A stretch of DNA of 64,000 nucleotides from JACJYC01 sp964558465 (GTDB lineage Bacteria; Bacteroidota; Bacteroidia; Chitinophagales; Saprospiraceae): positions 1-64,000 of the forward strand of contig CAZLEF010000023.1 in assembly GCA_964558465.1 (NCBI GenBank), read 5' to 3'. The notes beneath the pieces are model-generated. The model did not search any database, was not told where the DNA came from, and saw only the letters and a list, made by a program, of their open reading frames with translations. Both the position numbers and the translations under genes were made by a program. Shown here piece by piece: positions 63,182-64,000 of this stretch. Every line of letters starts with the position of its first letter. Position 1 is the first letter of the stretch.

Positions 63182-63284
63182 ATTGTTGATGTTTTCCCGT
63201 TGCCGCAACGACCGCCGCCCTTTTCAAACGGCTGTTTTTCCGAAGGTACAAAGGACGCTTGGAGAACCCCTTTCCCCTTAAAGT

Positions 63285-63321
63285 TCATCCCGAACTCCGG
63301 CTATGCCAAAATTCGGGATGA
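63285..63321. repeat. Inverted repeat, candidate dispersed element
   Basis: TCATCCCGAA (63285-63294) pairs perfectly with TTCGGGATGA (63312-63321) around a 17-base loop. The gene-free stretch 63069-63351 contains this, the tandem repeat and the G/C palindrome but no credible gene. Confidence 0.6.
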
Positions 63322-63351
63322 CTTATGTTTGGTTTTTGAGGGAACAAGAGG

Positions 63352-64000
63352 TTATAGGGGGATCAGGATGCCGGCGCTCAGGCCTAAACCACGGTTGGTA
63401 ACCTTATCATCGGCAACCGGTATTTTATATACTTCCGTAAAACCATGTTGGTAACGGACATCGGTGAAGATCTTCCCGAATCCTGCGTCGATGCTCAGGC
63501 CTGCACCGGCAACGGCGCTGATTTCCCAGCGGTTAAAATCGTTCAGGTTATCCAGGTTAATATCCATCGACCCCAGGTCAATATCCAGCAATACTTTTGC
63601 TTTCGTATCGATCTTTCCAGAAAGCGCGTAGGCGACAGCCGGCCCGGCCATCACATGGAATTTGAATAATTCGCCGCCAAATTCATATTTCGCCAGAACA
63701 GGCATGCTCAGGTAACTGAAACGGGTTTCGGATTTAACGCCGACGGGAAGCTGGGCGCCAAACAGCGCAGCATCCAGCCCTTCGTCAAGTGCAAATCCTT
63801 GTTGCTGGTAATTCAATTCAGGTTGAATGGCAAAACGATCCGTCAGCTTGATTTCAGCAACGGCGCCGATCTGAAAACTCTCAACGGCTTTGAAATTGGG
63901 CGTAAGGCTTTCCAATGCTTCGGTCTGGTGGACATTGGTCCAGGTCATGCCGCTTCTGATCCCCAAAGAGCTTTGCGCCTGCGCGCCAAAGGCAAGGCCT
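63352..64000 (-). CDS. Outer-membrane beta-barrel protein (5' end outside window)
   Basis: The frame is open through base 64000, giving at least 215 residues. The visible N-terminal part ends a signal peptide (GLAFGAQAQSS, cleavage near AQA). The mature protein has the PorT/OmpA-barrel-type pattern of Bacteroidota porin-family proteins: LGIRSGMTWTNV, FQIGAVAEIKLTDRFAIQPE, LSMPVLAKYEFGG, HVMAGPAVAYALSG, and a final GLGLSAGILIPL strand. The role is unknown. The start codon lies beyond the right edge. Confidence 0.85.
   Translation of the reverse strand, partial: GLAFGAQAQSSLGIRSGMTWTNVHQTEALESLTPNFKAVESFQIGAVAEIKLTDRFAIQPELNYQQQGFALDEGLDAALFGAQLPVGVKSETRFSYLSMPVLAKYEFGGELFKFHVMAGPAVAYALSGKIDTKAKVLLDIDLGSMDINLDNLNDFNRWEISAVAGAGLSIDAGFGKIFTDVRYQHGFTEVYKIPVADDKVTNRGLGLSAGILIPL

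Noticed and set aside
63179..63454. Plus-strand frame of 91 codons after the repeat region
   Set aside because: It runs from the G/C palindrome into the antisense of the barrel gene, with no conserved features.

Overview
The window is a gene-dense piece of chromosome from a member of the Bacteroidota, most likely a Saprospiria-type marine or wastewater lineage. Supporting features are promoter -7 boxes of the TAnnTTTG type, a secreted protein with SprB repeats and a gliding-motility/type IX secretion C-terminus, a TonB-dependent receptor with a CarboxypepD-like N-terminus, RprX/RprY-like regulators, DUF4175 and DUF4271 proteins, and a fused aspartokinase-homoserine dehydrogenase. I see no tRNA, rRNA, CRISPR, prophage or insertion-sequence transposase. 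The content is mostly core and housekeeping.

Layout. 1-9 kb (minus strand): a GH3 glycosidase fused to a serine hydrolase (cut by the left edge), an Nramp-like transporter lacking the usual metal ligands, a GT2/ArnT-like lipid-linked glycosyltransferase pair, an acidic coiled-coil protein and asd. 9-13 kb (plus): YraN nuclease-fold protein, then a probable metal-uptake set (His/Cys-rich small protein, TonB receptor, lipoprotein). 13-22 kb (minus): flotillin + NfeD, altronate dehydratase, two perfect parS centromere sites, and the thrA-thrB-thrC operon. 22-28 kb (minus): ybeY, an RsbW-like ATPase, a 1110-residue DUF4175 protein, hemD and DUF4271. 28-33 kb (plus): two-component system, periplasmic peptidyl-prolyl isomerase and a 39-residue membrane protein. 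33-44 kb (mixed): CarH-like MerR regulator without the cobalamin His, ROK kinase, amidohydrolase, mtaB, LysM protein, recO, queD, rhodanese, SPOR protein, nitroreductase and several unknowns. 44-50 kb: SprB-repeat secreted protein, lptC and a CNNM/CorC-type membrane protein. 50-55 kb: a BlaI/M56 regulatory pair with three operator palindromes around its own promoter, then a DPP-IV-type peptidase. 55-59 kb (minus): acyl-CoA ligase and aldehyde dehydrogenase. 59-63 kb (plus): MoxR, DUF58 and a BatA protein fused to a second domain, followed by a repeat-rich gap and an outer-membrane barrel gene cut by the right edge.

How the genes fit together: asd plus thrABC cover aspartyl phosphate to threonine except for separately encoded enzymes. 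GT2/ArnT would charge and transfer a polyprenyl-phosphate sugar. The lptC, SPOR, LysM and OMP-chaperone-like genes serve the envelope. The best leads are the tandem parS sites (implying proximity to oriC), the BlaI/M56 module with an unusual proline-rich and coiled-coil extracytoplasmic part instead of a penicillin-binding domain, the BatA fusion with loss of the downstream bat genes, and three transport or sensor proteins that have lost canonical ligand residues.
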